A stretch of 64,000 nucleotides of DNA from Ferruginibacter sp. (GCA_013141115.1 JABFRP010000001.1:664375-728374); one strand, 5' to 3'; positions 9,522 through 18,372 are shown, counted from the first letter of the stretch. Translations and numbers: made by a program. Notes: generated by a model from the letters alone, not told the origin.

Positions 9522-9983
9522 ATGGCTATTGAAATTAACCGCATATTAAAACTATTTGCCGACTTACAACATGGCGATTGTTGGATAGGCAATAATTTTA
9601 AAACAACTTTACATGGTGTAGATGCTGCGATGGCAGCGGAAACTATTTTTGAAAATGCCAATAGCATCTGGCATTTAACCACTCATATTATTTACTGGCG
9701 CACCACGGTGGCTAACCGTTTAACCGGCAGCGAAAACCCACCGCCTTTTAAAGATTTTGTATTGCCTGATGCATTAACAGATGCCAGCTGGAAACAAACA
9801 CTGCTGGATTTTGAAGCGGCCTATCATGCATTGCGTGCCGCTATGCTTGCTATAAAAGATGAACAACTGGATAAGCCTACAGTAAGAAAAGATCAAACCT
9901 ATTACCAGTTATTAATGGGTAGCCTGCAACACGATGCCTATCATTTAGGGCAGATGGTATTGCTGAAAAATAATGCTATATAA
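9522..9983 (+). CDS. DinB-family protein (putative metal-dependent four-helix bundle)
   Basis: A 153-residue cytoplasmic protein without a signal peptide. The DinB/YfiT-like fold is indicated by the spaced metal-ligand histidines in WHLTTHIIYW (about residues 47-56) and QHDAYHLGQMVLLK near the C-terminus. Members of this superfamily include thiol-dependent transferases and many uncharacterised proteins; the substrate here cannot be read from sequence. It lies 72 bp upstream of the LacI-type regulator on the same strand and is probably a separate unit. Confidence 0.8.
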   Translation: MAIEINRILKLFADLQHGDCWIGNNFKTTLHGVDAAMAAETIFENANSIWHLTTHIIYWRTTVANRLTGSENPPPFKDFVLPDALTDASWKQTLLDFEAAYHALRAAMLAIKDEQLDKPTVRKDQTYYQLLMGSLQHDAYHLGQMVLLKNNAI

Positions 9984-10025
9984 TTACACTTCGTTATTAG
10001 TGCTAAAGAAGATATTTTTTTAACC

Positions 10026-10043
10026 GAAAATAATATTATTTTC
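10026..10043. promoter_or_regulatory. Perfect 18-bp palindrome, candidate operator of the LacI-family regulator
   Basis: GAAAATAATATTATTTTC is fully self-complementary and ends 12 bp before the regulator's ATG at 10056. It is flanked by ACCG on the left and CGGT on the right, slightly offset. The position suits autoregulation. It lacks the central CG usual for LacI operators, and AT-rich DNA makes chance palindromes more likely. Confidence 0.4.
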
Positions 10044-10055
10044 ACGGTACTAACG

Positions 10056-11048
10056 ATGGAACAAGCTACACTAAAACAACTGTCTGAGATTTTAAAAATA
10101 AGTGTGTCAACGGTATCAAGAGCACTAAAAAATCATCCTGATATTTCGGAAGATACCAAGCGTAAAGTAAAAGAACTTGCCGAAACATTAGATTACGAAC
10201 CCAACCGTAATGCCATTTATCTGCGTAATAATACCAGTAATATCATTGGTATTATGGTGCCATCACTCGATAATTTTTTTTACGATTCATTTACCGTTGC
10301 AGTGGAAGAAGAGGCAAGGGCTTTTGGGTATTCGGTACTCATTATGCAATCGGGCGAAAGCAGGGATGTAGAACTGGCCAATCTTAAATTATTAAAAAAT
10401 AACCGCATCGCTGGTGTGTTTGTATCCATTACCGGCGAAACAGATGATATTTCCTCTTTTTTAAAATTGCAGGATAAAAAAATTCCAGTAGTGTTTTTTG
10501 ATCGTGTACCTGACTATGACCAGTGTAATAAAATTTGCCTGGCTGATAAAGTTGCTGCAACAATGGCGGCAGATGCATTGATAGGGAAAAATAAAAAAAA
10601 TGTGCTGGCACTTTTTGGGCATCCCAAACTAACCATATCACAAAAAAGGTTTAAAGCTTTTAATGAAACCTTTACCTCAAAAGCTCCGTCAACAATCATC
10701 AATAATCAATTTCCTTTATCTATTGCCGAAGCAAAAGCTTGCACCATTGCTGCGCTGGAAAATAATACAAAGCCCGATGCTATTTTTTGCATGGGCGACT
10801 TAATTCTTATTGGAACCATGCAGGCCATTCATCAAAAAGGGTTGCGCATTCCGGAAGATATTAGTGTGATATCTATAAGCAACGGGCTGATACCTACGAT
10901 GTATAACCCCAAAATAACTTTTGTAGAAACCAGCGGATATAAATTAGGCAAACTTGCATTTAAAAGAATGATGGAGTGTATTGCAGGCAGCACTTTTATG
11001 CAGGAGCTAACGGTGGATTCTTTTTTGGTGGAAGGCGGCTCGTTGTAG
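10056..11048 (+). CDS. LacI-family transcriptional regulator (probable trehalose regulator)
   Basis: A 330-residue one-component regulator. Residues 5-57 are the LacI helix-turn-helix and hinge (LKQLSEILKISVSTVSRALK, then YEPNRNAIYLR). The remainder is a periplasmic-binding-protein-like sensor domain, with NIIGIMVPSLDNFFYDSF at its start and CMGDLILIGTMQAI and PEDISVISISNG near the C-terminal half. It precedes an MFS carrier and a trehalase in the same direction with a 78-bp gap, so control of trehalose uptake and use is the natural inference. A perfect palindrome just before its own start is a candidate operator. The effector (trehalose or a phosphorylated form) is not visible from sequence. 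Confidence 0.85.
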   Translation: MEQATLKQLSEILKISVSTVSRALKNHPDISEDTKRKVKELAETLDYEPNRNAIYLRNNTSNIIGIMVPSLDNFFYDSFTVAVEEEARAFGYSVLIMQSGESRDVELANLKLLKNNRIAGVFVSITGETDDISSFLKLQDKKIPVVFFDRVPDYDQCNKICLADKVAATMAADALIGKNKKNVLALFGHPKLTISQKRFKAFNETFTSKAPSTIINNQFPLSIAEAKACTIAALENNTKPDAIFCMGDLILIGTMQAIHQKGLRIPEDISVISISNGLIPTMYNPKITFVETSGYKLGKLAFKRMMECIAGSTFMQELTVDSFLVEGGSL

Positions 11049-11090
11049 GTTTAGAGGTTTAGGAGTTTAGGGGTTTAGTGTTGAGGTTTC
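11049..11090. repeat. Degenerate short tandem repeat (GGTTTAG-like)
   Basis: Directly after the regulator's stop codon, units of about 7-8 bases (GGTTTAGA, GGTTTAGG, AGTTTAGG, GGTTTAGT) repeat about four times. No coding function; see the related low-complexity stretches elsewhere in the window. Confidence 0.6.
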
Positions 11091-11126
11091 CTTTGTTTTC
11101 GATTGCTCACTATATAAAACTTGCTC

Positions 11127-12386
11127 ATGTCTAACTGGAAAATTAAAACTTCCCTGTTTCTTAATTATTTTGTTTTTGCCATATTGCTCAATAGTGTGGG
11201 CACGGTTATCTTGCTTGTGCAAAAAAGTTTTGATGTAAGCAAATCGCAGGTGGCTATACTGGAACCTTTTAAAGATCTGAGTATTGCTATCGTTTCTTTT
11301 TTAGTAACCTCTTACATTACTAAAATAGGGTACAAAAGAGCCATGCTGATAGCATTGGGTTTTGTAACAGTGGTTTGTTTTATCATGCCCTTTACCAGCA
11401 GTCTTATAATGGTAGAATTATTATTTGCAGCTATTGGTTCCAGTTTTGCGTTAATAAAAATGTCGGCTTTTGGTTCTATTGGTTTGGTAACTAAAGACGA
11501 AAAGGAGCATATCAGCTTCATGAATTTTTTAGAAGCATTTTTTGGAGTGGGTATTGTGGTAAGTTATTTTATTTTTCCATTGTTTATCGATAGCAATAAT
11601 GAAGCTTCAAAAAGCTGGCTGAATGTATATTATTTATTGGGCAGCATTTCTTTATTGGCTTTTGTTTTATTATTAGTTGCTCCTTTAGATGAGTCGGCAG
11701 CCAAAGTGCCGGCATCTGAAAATTTTGCCAGTGATTTTTTTAAAATGTTTACACTTTTTACACATCCGCTGGTTATTGCTTTTATTTTATGTGCTTTTTT
11801 TTATGTGTTATTAGAGCAGAGTATTATGAGCTGGCTACCTACTTTTAATAATGATGTTTTAAAATTGAATAAAATATTAAGTATTCAAATGGCCAGCATA
11901 CTGGCAGCATCTATAGCGCTGGGGCGTTTTTTAGCAGGCATAGTTTTAAAGCATTTAAACTGGATTGCAGTAATGATAAGTTGCCTGGTGCTTGCAGGCG
12001 GACTGGTATATTTTTCAATGCCGGTTATTCAGCATTTTATTGATAGTTATACCGGCAGTGGCATTACACAATTAAAGGATGTTCCGTTAATTGCTTTTGT
12101 GTTTCCATTAATTGGGTTGTTGCTGGCACCCATTTATCCTGCTATAAATTCGGTAATATTAAGTTCGTTGCCCAAGCCAAAACATGGCTTAATGTCTGGG
12201 TTGATTATTTTGTTTTCTGCATTGGGTGGTTCTGCAGGTTCTTTAATTACAGGAAATATTTTTCAGCATTATGGTGGTAAAACTGCTTTTTATTTCTCTC
12301 TTATTCCTATTGGTATTTTAATTGCAGGCTTGTTTTTATTTAACAGGTTACATAATAAATCAAAAGCAACAGCAGTAAAAGTTTAA
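11127..12386 (+). CDS. MFS transporter, probable trehalose/sugar uptake carrier
   Basis: A 12-helix major facilitator protein of 419 residues. A TTG at 11121 lies two codons upstream, but ATG 11127 gives the usual MSNWKIKTSLFLNYFVFAI start. Helices are evident throughout (for example VILLVQKSFDV before the second helix, LIALGFVTVVCFIMPF, AFVFPLIGLLLAPIYPAI). The C-terminal half has the FucP/NanT-like ALGGSAGSLITGNIF segment. It is located between the LacI regulator and the trehalase (11 bp before the trehalase ATG), which implies co-transcription and import of trehalose for cytoplasmic hydrolysis. Substrate is inferred from context only. Confidence 0.85.
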   Translation: MSNWKIKTSLFLNYFVFAILLNSVGTVILLVQKSFDVSKSQVAILEPFKDLSIAIVSFLVTSYITKIGYKRAMLIALGFVTVVCFIMPFTSSLIMVELLFAAIGSSFALIKMSAFGSIGLVTKDEKEHISFMNFLEAFFGVGIVVSYFIFPLFIDSNNEASKSWLNVYYLLGSISLLAFVLLLVAPLDESAAKVPASENFASDFFKMFTLFTHPLVIAFILCAFFYVLLEQSIMSWLPTFNNDVLKLNKILSIQMASILAASIALGRFLAGIVLKHLNWIAVMISCLVLAGGLVYFSMPVIQHFIDSYTGSGITQLKDVPLIAFVFPLIGLLLAPIYPAINSVILSSLPKPKHGLMSGLIILFSALGGSAGSLITGNIFQHYGGKTAFYFSLIPIGILIAGLFLFNRLHNKSKATAVKV

Positions 12387-12397
12387 TTAGTTTGTAT

Positions 12398-13897
12398 ATG
12401 GCAAGCAATAATTTATTTTTTATAGAATCTCTTGGTGCATTGTATGAAGATGTACAGTTAAAGGACATTTTTGCAGACAGTAAATTTTTTGTTGATTGCA
12501 TACCTAAATATGCAGCAGTTGATATTTTAAATAATTACAAAAAACAAAAAGAAGAAAATGGCTTTGATTTGACAAATTTTCTTCAGGCAAACTTTGTTTT
12601 GCCTGAAGAAAATATTTCCAATTATTCTTCTGCAAAAAAAACGATCGATACACATTTAAATGATCTGTGGGATGAATTAACAAGATTGCCGGCGCAAAGT
12701 GGAGGTACATTAATTCCTTTGCCCAACGCCTACATTGTACCCGGAGGAAGGTTCAGAGAAATTTATTATTGGGATAGCTATTTTACCATGCTAGGTTTAC
12801 AGGTAAGTAAACGAACTGATCTTATAGAAAACATGGTTAACAATTTTGCTTACCTAATCAACAAAGTGGGCTTTATCCCTAACGGAAACCGTACGTATTA
12901 TTTGGGCCGCTCTCAACCGCCATTTTTTGCATTAATGGTAAAATTATTAAGCGAAGAAAAAGGTGATGTGGTTTTTACAACCTATCAAACGGCATTAGAA
13001 AAAGAATATCAATTTTGGATGTTAGGCGAAGATGAATTAAACGAAAAACACGATTCCTGTGACCGTGTGGTTTTAATGCCGGGCAAAGGGATATTAAACC
13101 GCTACTGGGATAATAAAGATGAACCGAGACCCGAAGCATATGAAGAAGATCAACATATCGCAGCACTGTCTGATGAGGATGCCGCAAAAGTGTTTCGTCA
13201 CATCAGGGCAGCAGCAGAATCGGGCTGGGATTTTAGCAGCCGGTGGTTTAAAGATAAATTAAAGATGGAAAGCATACAAACAGCCAATCTTATTCCGGTG
13301 GATTTAAATTGTTTGCTGTTGAATATGGAACAAACGTTGTTACATATTTATCAACTGCAGCAGGATGAAATAAATGTGCATAGGTTTCAAAAAAAAGTAG
13401 CAGACCGGAGCAATGCAATTCAACAATATTGCTGGAACGAAGCAAGAGGTTGTTATTTTGACTTTAATTTTGTTGAAGGCAAACAGGAAGAACATTTTAA
13501 CCTGTCCACTGTATTTCCTTTGTTCTTTAAAATAGCTACTGCGGCGCAGGCTCAAAAAGTAGCCGCATTAATAAAAGAAAAATTTCTTTTCTCCGGAGGG
13601 CTAATAACTACTTTATACAAAACCGGGCAGCAATGGGATGCGCCAAATGGCTGGGCTCCTTTGCAATGGATGGCATACAAAGGATTAAAAAATTATGGCT
13701 TTAATGAATTAGCACAGGTCATAAAAAATAACTGGTTGCACAATTGCGAAAAAGTATTTGCTGCAACTGGCAAAATGATGGAGAAGTATAATGTGATGGA
13801 CAGCACAATAACTGCAGGCGGTGGCGAATATCCCAACCAGGATGGTTTTGGTTGGACGAATGGGGTGTATTTAAAAATGAAAAACGAAATGGACTAG
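12398..13897 (+). CDS. Alpha,alpha-trehalase, GH37, cytoplasmic
   Basis: A 499-residue glycoside hydrolase family 37 enzyme that splits trehalose into two glucoses. Both family signatures are present: PGGRFREIYYWDSYF (about residue 113) and QWDAPNGWAPLQW (about 408). The catalytic acid Asp of SGWDFSSRW and the general base Glu of GGGEYPNQDGFGWTNG are conserved. There is no signal peptide, so it acts in the cytoplasm, which fits the sugar carrier encoded just upstream. A TTG at 12392 is in frame, but ATG 12398 is the likelier start. The length is close to that of bacterial cytoplasmic trehalases apart from a modest N-terminal difference. Confidence 0.95.
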   Translation: MASNNLFFIESLGALYEDVQLKDIFADSKFFVDCIPKYAAVDILNNYKKQKEENGFDLTNFLQANFVLPEENISNYSSAKKTIDTHLNDLWDELTRLPAQSGGTLIPLPNAYIVPGGRFREIYYWDSYFTMLGLQVSKRTDLIENMVNNFAYLINKVGFIPNGNRTYYLGRSQPPFFALMVKLLSEEKGDVVFTTYQTALEKEYQFWMLGEDELNEKHDSCDRVVLMPGKGILNRYWDNKDEPRPEAYEEDQHIAALSDEDAAKVFRHIRAAAESGWDFSSRWFKDKLKMESIQTANLIPVDLNCLLLNMEQTLLHIYQLQQDEINVHRFQKKVADRSNAIQQYCWNEARGCYFDFNFVEGKQEEHFNLSTVFPLFFKIATAAQAQKVAALIKEKFLFSGGLITTLYKTGQQWDAPNGWAPLQWMAYKGLKNYGFNELAQVIKNNWLHNCEKVFAATGKMMEKYNVMDSTITAGGGEYPNQDGFGWTNGVYLKMKNEMD

Positions 13898-14063
13898 TTT
13901 AGAAGGAGTGGGAATATGTTTTTTCTTAACAGCAAAAATACAAGTACCTATTTTATAAGTAAGATGTACTGCTTATTGTTTATTTTTAATTATGTTTTGT
14001 TAAGCTTTTATGTGCCAGTAAAACAAGCATGATAATTGTAAAAAGTATTTAAACAAATTTATA

Positions 14064-15668
14064 ATGGCAGTTAATAAACCAGTTTATAGTTTTTTGTTAT
14101 TAATAAGCTTCTTTTTTTGTAATCTGTACAGTAGTTTCTCCCAAAAAAAAACATACAATCTTGTAAAAGATTTTGGTGCAAAGGCCGATGATAAAACGGA
14201 TAATTATGCAGCTTTTGTAAAAGCAGCACAGCGTTTATCCAATACACAAGGCAGCACACTAATAATACCCAAAGGCAGGTATTACATTGCTGCCTATAAA
14301 ATAATGGATGGAGATAAGAAAAATAAAATTGCAGACATTGTTTTTAAAAATTGTACCGGACTTACAGTGGAAGGAAACACCAGTTTAATAAGGGTGAATG
14401 GGAATTTTTTCAGAAATAAGGATTATCAAATTAAGGGTTTGCCTTATAATTATGCTTATAATAACAGCGTATGTGTTTTTAAACTGACTAATTGTAAAAA
14501 TGTGTTGTTAAAAAACATCACACTATATGGCGAAGTGGATAAAATGAAAAAACAAGATGGAGTTGTGGAAGGAGAAAATTATGGCGTATACATTGCAGAT
14601 GATGAAGAAGGGGATGCCAGCAGCAATATTGTTTTACAAAATATAACAGCGCATCACTTTGCGGCAGATGGTTTTGTGATAAAAAGTAATGGTGAAAATA
14701 TTGAAATGAATAAATGCTATTCGTATAATAATGCCCGGCAGGGCTTAAGCATTGTTAAGGGTCGCAACATTAAATGTTTAAATTCTGTTTTTGATTCCAC
14801 AGGGTTTACAGGTGCGTACGGCTGGCATGCACCTGGCGCAGGTATTGATGTAGAAAATGAATTTGGTTGGGGAAAGCTAACTAATGTGCTTATACAAAAT
14901 TGTACATTAAGGGGCAATAAGGGGTTTCAAATTGTAACCACACTACCCTCAGAAAAAGTGGTTATTGACTCTTGTTTTATATCCGATCTTACGGCAGGTT
15001 ATTCTGATGGGTTAAATGGTGTGGGTATGTATAGTTTAAATTCTGTATTATCCAACTCCATTTTATTTGCAACTATACAAGTAGATATTGCAGACCAGAT
15101 TTATACCGGACCAGTTATACAGGAGTTTAAGAAAAATATAATTTACTCTGGTCACAGGGGTATAACCAGTGCAAGTTTTTCCAGGCCAGCTAATGTGTTG
15201 GATAATATTTTTATTATGCTACCCAATCCCCAGTTAGATACTTACTTCCCCTATATACAAAATGGTAATTGCAGATTTAATCGTAACATAATTGTGGTGC
15301 ATGCCGATAGAATAAAAAAAGAACCAAACCAGGTTACGGCCCTGGTACAAGGTGTGTTGGAAGCAAGCGACGATTTTTGGTTAATGAACGGGTATGAGAT
15401 ACCCAAAAATAAAAGAAAAGCAACTTATTATATTCCTGCATTAAATGGAACTAAATCATTACAAAAACATTTTTTCCCAAAGAATGATAAAATTGATGCC
15501 CTCAATTTTTCTCAGAAAAAGGCTCTTTCCGAAACACAGGTGGATAAAATTTTGTCAGCGGAATTATTTATAGCTTATAAACAACGATCGTTTAACCGTA
15601 AATTTTTAATCCAGGCAGATGTGGTAAGAAAATACAGTGCCAGTATTGTGGCTTCAGTAAAAGAATAA
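14064..15668 (+). CDS. Secreted right-handed beta-helix (pectate-lyase-3-like) protein
   Basis: A 534-residue exported protein. Its signal peptide is VYSFLLLISFFFCNLYSSFS, cut before QKK. The mature N-terminus has the pectate_lyase_3/GH28-like opening VKDFGAKADDKTDNYAAFVK and TLIIPKGRYYI, followed by many short beta-strand rungs typical of parallel beta-helices (NIVLQNITAHHFAADGF, NCTLRGNKGFQIV). Relatives act on polysaccharides as lyases or hydrolases, but I see no diagnostic catalytic set, so the substrate is open. It has no sorting domain at its C-terminus. It is separated from the trehalase by 166 bp and ends at a terminator in front of tRNA-Leu, so it is probably its own unit. Confidence 0.8.
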   Translation: MAVNKPVYSFLLLISFFFCNLYSSFSQKKTYNLVKDFGAKADDKTDNYAAFVKAAQRLSNTQGSTLIIPKGRYYIAAYKIMDGDKKNKIADIVFKNCTGLTVEGNTSLIRVNGNFFRNKDYQIKGLPYNYAYNNSVCVFKLTNCKNVLLKNITLYGEVDKMKKQDGVVEGENYGVYIADDEEGDASSNIVLQNITAHHFAADGFVIKSNGENIEMNKCYSYNNARQGLSIVKGRNIKCLNSVFDSTGFTGAYGWHAPGAGIDVENEFGWGKLTNVLIQNCTLRGNKGFQIVTTLPSEKVVIDSCFISDLTAGYSDGLNGVGMYSLNSVLSNSILFATIQVDIADQIYTGPVIQEFKKNIIYSGHRGITSASFSRPANVLDNIFIMLPNPQLDTYFPYIQNGNCRFNRNIIVVHADRIKKEPNQVTALVQGVLEASDDFWLMNGYEIPKNKRKATYYIPALNGTKSLQKHFFPKNDKIDALNFSQKKALSETQVDKILSAELFIAYKQRSFNRKFLIQADVVRKYSASIVASVKE

Positions 15669-15695
15669 AGCCGAAGAAAACTTCTCCGGCTTTTG
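15669..15695 (+). terminator. Rho-independent terminator after the beta-helix gene
   Basis: GCCG and AAG pair with CTT and CGGC around an AAAA loop, with a small bulge, followed by TTTT. It begins at the stop codon of the gene ending at 15668. The convergent tRNA-Leu lies just beyond. Confidence 0.65.
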
Positions 15696-15699
15696 TAGG

Positions 15700-15783
15700 T
15701 GCCCACGAAAGGAATCGAACCTTCACACCCTTGCGAATGGCAGATTTTGAGTCTGCTGCGTCTACCAATTCCGCCACATGGGC
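15700..15783 (-). tRNA. tRNA-Leu (anticodon CAA)
   Basis: The minus strand folds as a class II tRNA. Acceptor GCCCATG pairs with CGTGGGC, with discriminator A. The anticodon arm GCAGA/TCTGC has loop CTCAAAA, giving anticodon CAA. A long variable arm is typical of leucine, and the T-loop is TTCGATT. CCA is not encoded. Confidence 0.95.
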
Positions 15784-15841
15784 TACTTTGCTAATTAGTT
15801 AACAATTAAACCAATTAACTAATCAGGGCTGCAATATTACG

Positions 15842-16321
15842 TTATCCATCCATTCTGTCCAAAATACGTTGCAGGTATTTTTTCTTGTAGTAATATTCTT
15901 TTATTTTCAATAAATCTGCTGCGGAAGTATTGGTATCATTAAAATTTGCAATAATGTTTTTTACCGGAGCATAAATGTCAGCCTCCAGCGCATTGATCTG
16001 CTGGTGAGAGTCATCGGAAAGCTCCTCGTTTAACTCCATTACTTCCATTAAAAAATGGGGTGGCAACTGGTACTTTTCATCATCCTGTAGCAGGTTTTTT
16101 AATTGTAATACGTATTTAATGGTTTCATCGCCATTTTTAAAAACTTTAAGCGCTTTGTTTATTTGTGATGATTTTTCAAGTGCTTCGGCCTGTTCATACT
16201 CGTTTTCCTGAGTATAAAAATCCGGATGGTGTTTTTTTTGCAACTCCACATACTTTTTAGCAAGTATATTTTTATCTACCTGCAGGCTTACGGGTATATC
16301 AAATAATTCAAAATAATTCAT
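15842..16321 (-). CDS. hscB: Fe-S cluster assembly co-chaperone HscB
   Basis: A 159-residue J-domain co-chaperone that delivers the IscU scaffold to the HscA Hsp70. The J domain at residues 1-70 has the HPD motif in KKHHPDFYTQ and the NYFELFDIP opening typical of HscB. The C-terminal half (about 85-159) is the three-helix HSCB domain (FLMEVMELNEEL). HscA and IscU are not adjacent here. A TAATTTTG box on the minus strand (16326-16333) ends only 4 bases before the ATG, so the message may be leaderless. It diverges from the 16397 gene. Confidence 0.9.
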   Translation of the reverse strand: MNYFELFDIPVSLQVDKNILAKKYVELQKKHHPDFYTQENEYEQAEALEKSSQINKALKVFKNGDETIKYVLQLKNLLQDDEKYQLPPHFLMEVMELNEELSDDSHQQINALEADIYAPVKNIIANFNDTNTSAADLLKIKEYYYKKKYLQRILDRMDG

Positions 16322-16396
16322 GCCGCAAAATTAGGTAAAGGCTGCTGATTAGGGAAGGATTAATTAACTTGCCTGTACAAATAAATACAACGATTG

Positions 16397-17608
16397 ATGC
16401 TTACGATTGGTTTAATACGGGAAGGAAAAATACCTGCCGATAACAGGGTGGCGCTTACACCTGCACAATGCAAATGGCTGCATAAAAATTTTGCCAACAT
16501 TCGTGTGGTGGCACAGCACAGCGATAAAAGATGTTTTACAGATAGAGAATATGCCATGGCAGGAGTGGAGCTGAAAGAAGATGTTAGTGCCAGCGATGTG
16601 CTGATGGGGATTAAAGAAGTGCCTATTGATCAATTGATACCCGGTAAGACTTATTTATTTTTTTCTCACACCAAAAAAGCGCAGGAGCATAACCAGAAAT
16701 TATTTCAGGCCATACTTAAAAATAATATTACACTGATAGATTATGAATGCTTAACGCATGATGATGGACAACGCATTTTAGGCTTTGGCTTTTTTGCCGG
16801 TATAGTAGGCGCTCATAATGGTATGATGGCGTATGGAAAAAGAACCAATCTTTTTAATTTAAACAGGGTGTACCAGCAAAAAGATTACCGCAATTTAATT
16901 CATACTTATTTTGGTTTAAAATTACCGAAGATGAAGATTGCCGTAACAGGCAGTGGCCGTGTGGCGCATGGCGTTTTAGAAATTATGAATTTGATGGGCA
17001 TACATGAAGTGGAGCCGTTTGAATACCTGCACAAACATTTTGATTACCCGGTTTATGTTGACTTAAAAGGCCGTGACCTGTATGCCAGAAAAGATGACGG
17101 CACTTATAACCGGGATGATTTTCATTTGCATCCTGAAGCCTATAAATGCAACTTTTCTCCATTTGCCAAACAAACAGATGTTTTAATGAATGGCATTTAC
17201 TGGGATAAAAATATTGCGCCACTTTTTTCGGTAGAAGAATTTAAGGCTAATGAATTCAGTATAAAAACTATTGCAGATATTACCAATGACTACCATGGCT
17301 CTATTGCTATAAATATTGGTGATAGCACCATTGAAGAGCCGGTGTATGGTGTAGATAAAAAAACTTTAGAGCGTACTAAACCTTACTTACCAGGCTCGGT
17401 TGATTTAATGGCGGTAGGCAATTTACCCAACGAATTGCCCCGTGATGCATCAAGGTATTTTGGTGAGCAATTAATAAAATTTGTTTTAGAAGACCTGGTA
17501 AAAGGTGGCTCAGCAACTATTGATAGAGCAACCATTGTTAAACAAGGTGTTTTAAATACGCCGTATGAATATTTGAGAGCCTATGCAGAAGAAGTAATTA
17601 GTAATTAG
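16397..17608 (+). CDS. NAD(P)-dependent dehydrogenase of the alanine dehydrogenase/saccharopine dehydrogenase family
   Basis: A 403-residue cytoplasmic enzyme. A TTG sits one codon upstream, but ATG 16397 gives the usual MLTIGLIREGKIPADNR. The N-terminal AlaDh/PNT domain carries RVALTPAQCKWL and YLFFSHTKKAQ, and the nucleotide-binding half starts KMKIAVTGSGRVAHGVLE. The HTKK, LIDYE and GSGRV segments recall lysine-forming saccharopine dehydrogenase, while the overall length suits both groups, so the substrate is not settled. It stands alone with divergent hscB upstream. Its last codons run into a degenerate TAATTAG-type repeat. Confidence 0.75.
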   Translation: MLTIGLIREGKIPADNRVALTPAQCKWLHKNFANIRVVAQHSDKRCFTDREYAMAGVELKEDVSASDVLMGIKEVPIDQLIPGKTYLFFSHTKKAQEHNQKLFQAILKNNITLIDYECLTHDDGQRILGFGFFAGIVGAHNGMMAYGKRTNLFNLNRVYQQKDYRNLIHTYFGLKLPKMKIAVTGSGRVAHGVLEIMNLMGIHEVEPFEYLHKHFDYPVYVDLKGRDLYARKDDGTYNRDDFHLHPEAYKCNFSPFAKQTDVLMNGIYWDKNIAPLFSVEEFKANEFSIKTIADITNDYHGSIAINIGDSTIEEPVYGVDKKTLERTKPYLPGSVDLMAVGNLPNELPRDASRYFGEQLIKFVLEDLVKGGSATIDRATIVKQGVLNTPYEYLRAYAEEVISN

Positions 17609-17644
17609 TAATTGGTAATTAGGAATTAGTAATTGGGAATTGGC
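17594..17644. repeat. Degenerate TAATTAG/GAATT tandem repeat overlapping a gene end
   Basis: About seven units of 6-8 bases (GTAATTA, GTAATTA, GTAATTG, GTAATTA, GGAATTA, GTAATTG, GGAATTG) starting within the last codons of the 16397 gene and reaching to within 10 bp of the convergent methyltransferase stop. It encodes the C-terminal VISN and supplies the TAG stop. Confidence 0.7.
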
Positions 17645-17652
17645 TTGAAATT

Positions 17653-18372
17653 TTACAAGTAAAGGTAGTAGTCTTTTAAAAGATTGGTGAATTCATCAGT
17701 GTAATTACCTTCTTCATTTTTTATGATTAGTTCGGATTGATTGGCCGTTGCCTTGTTCCTGGAAAAAATTAATATTGCCCTAAAGTAATGGTGCTTTGGG
17801 GTTTGTTTTACCAATAGCTTTTGTGTAAGACAAAAATTTAATTTTGCAGCCTCTTCTTCAAAATAATTACTGCGGTGATAGGGCAGCAGTACCGAAAAAA
17901 AACCGTCAGCAGTTAAGTTTTTATCAACAGCATTAATTAGTGCCGTGTAGGTTAATGAAGTGTCGTGCTTTGCCGCATTCTTCTTTTCATCACCTGATCT
18001 TAGATCGGCCTCAAAAAAAGGTGGATTGGAAATAATGCAATCGTATTTTTTATTAGAAATAAATTGTAAAATATCGGCATTAAAAATTTCAATCTTACTG
18101 CTGTACAATGATCGTGCAATGTTTTCTTTGGCTTGTTCAAATGCGGCCAAATCAATTTCTACTGTATCAATTGCAGCGGTAGTTTTTTGCGCCAGCATTA
18201 AAGGCAGTAAGCCGGTGCCACTGCCAATATCTAAAATGTTTTTTACTGCAGATAACGGTTGCAGCTTGTTGGCAATGTAGGCGCCAAATAAACAGGCATC
18301 TGTGCAAACCTTCATGGCGCACTTATCCTGGTTAATGATGAATTGTTTAAATTGAAAATAGTTGTTGGCCAC
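17653..18372 (-). CDS. trmN6: tRNA1(Val) adenine-37 N6-methyltransferase-like protein (TrmN6/YfiC family)
   Basis: A 239-residue class I SAM-dependent methyltransferase. The SAM motif is ILDIGSGTGLLPLML (about residue 46) and the amino-methylating catalytic motif NPPFF lies at about residue 117, as in N6-adenine methyltransferases. The N-terminal FQFKQFIINQDKCAMKVCTD is characteristic of the YfiC/TrmN6 family that methylates A37 of tRNA1-Val. It begins at GTG 18372 with no better ATG in frame. It sits upstream of a convergent gene end; tsaD, another tRNA position-37 enzyme, follows about 100 bp upstream on the same strand. Confidence 0.85.
   Translation of the reverse strand: MANNYFQFKQFIINQDKCAMKVCTDACLFGAYIANKLQPLSAVKNILDIGSGTGLLPLMLAQKTTAAIDTVEIDLAAFEQAKENIARSLYSSKIEIFNADILQFISNKKYDCIISNPPFFEADLRSGDEKKNAAKHDTSLTYTALINAVDKNLTADGFFSVLLPYHRSNYFEEEAAKLNFCLTQKLLVKQTPKHHYFRAILIFSRNKATANQSELIIKNEEGNYTDEFTNLLKDYYLYL

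Noticed and set aside
17594..17644. Possible CRISPR-like repeats here and at 21158..21245
   Set aside because: Units are 6-11 bases, drift strongly and have no unique spacers; no cas genes in the window.
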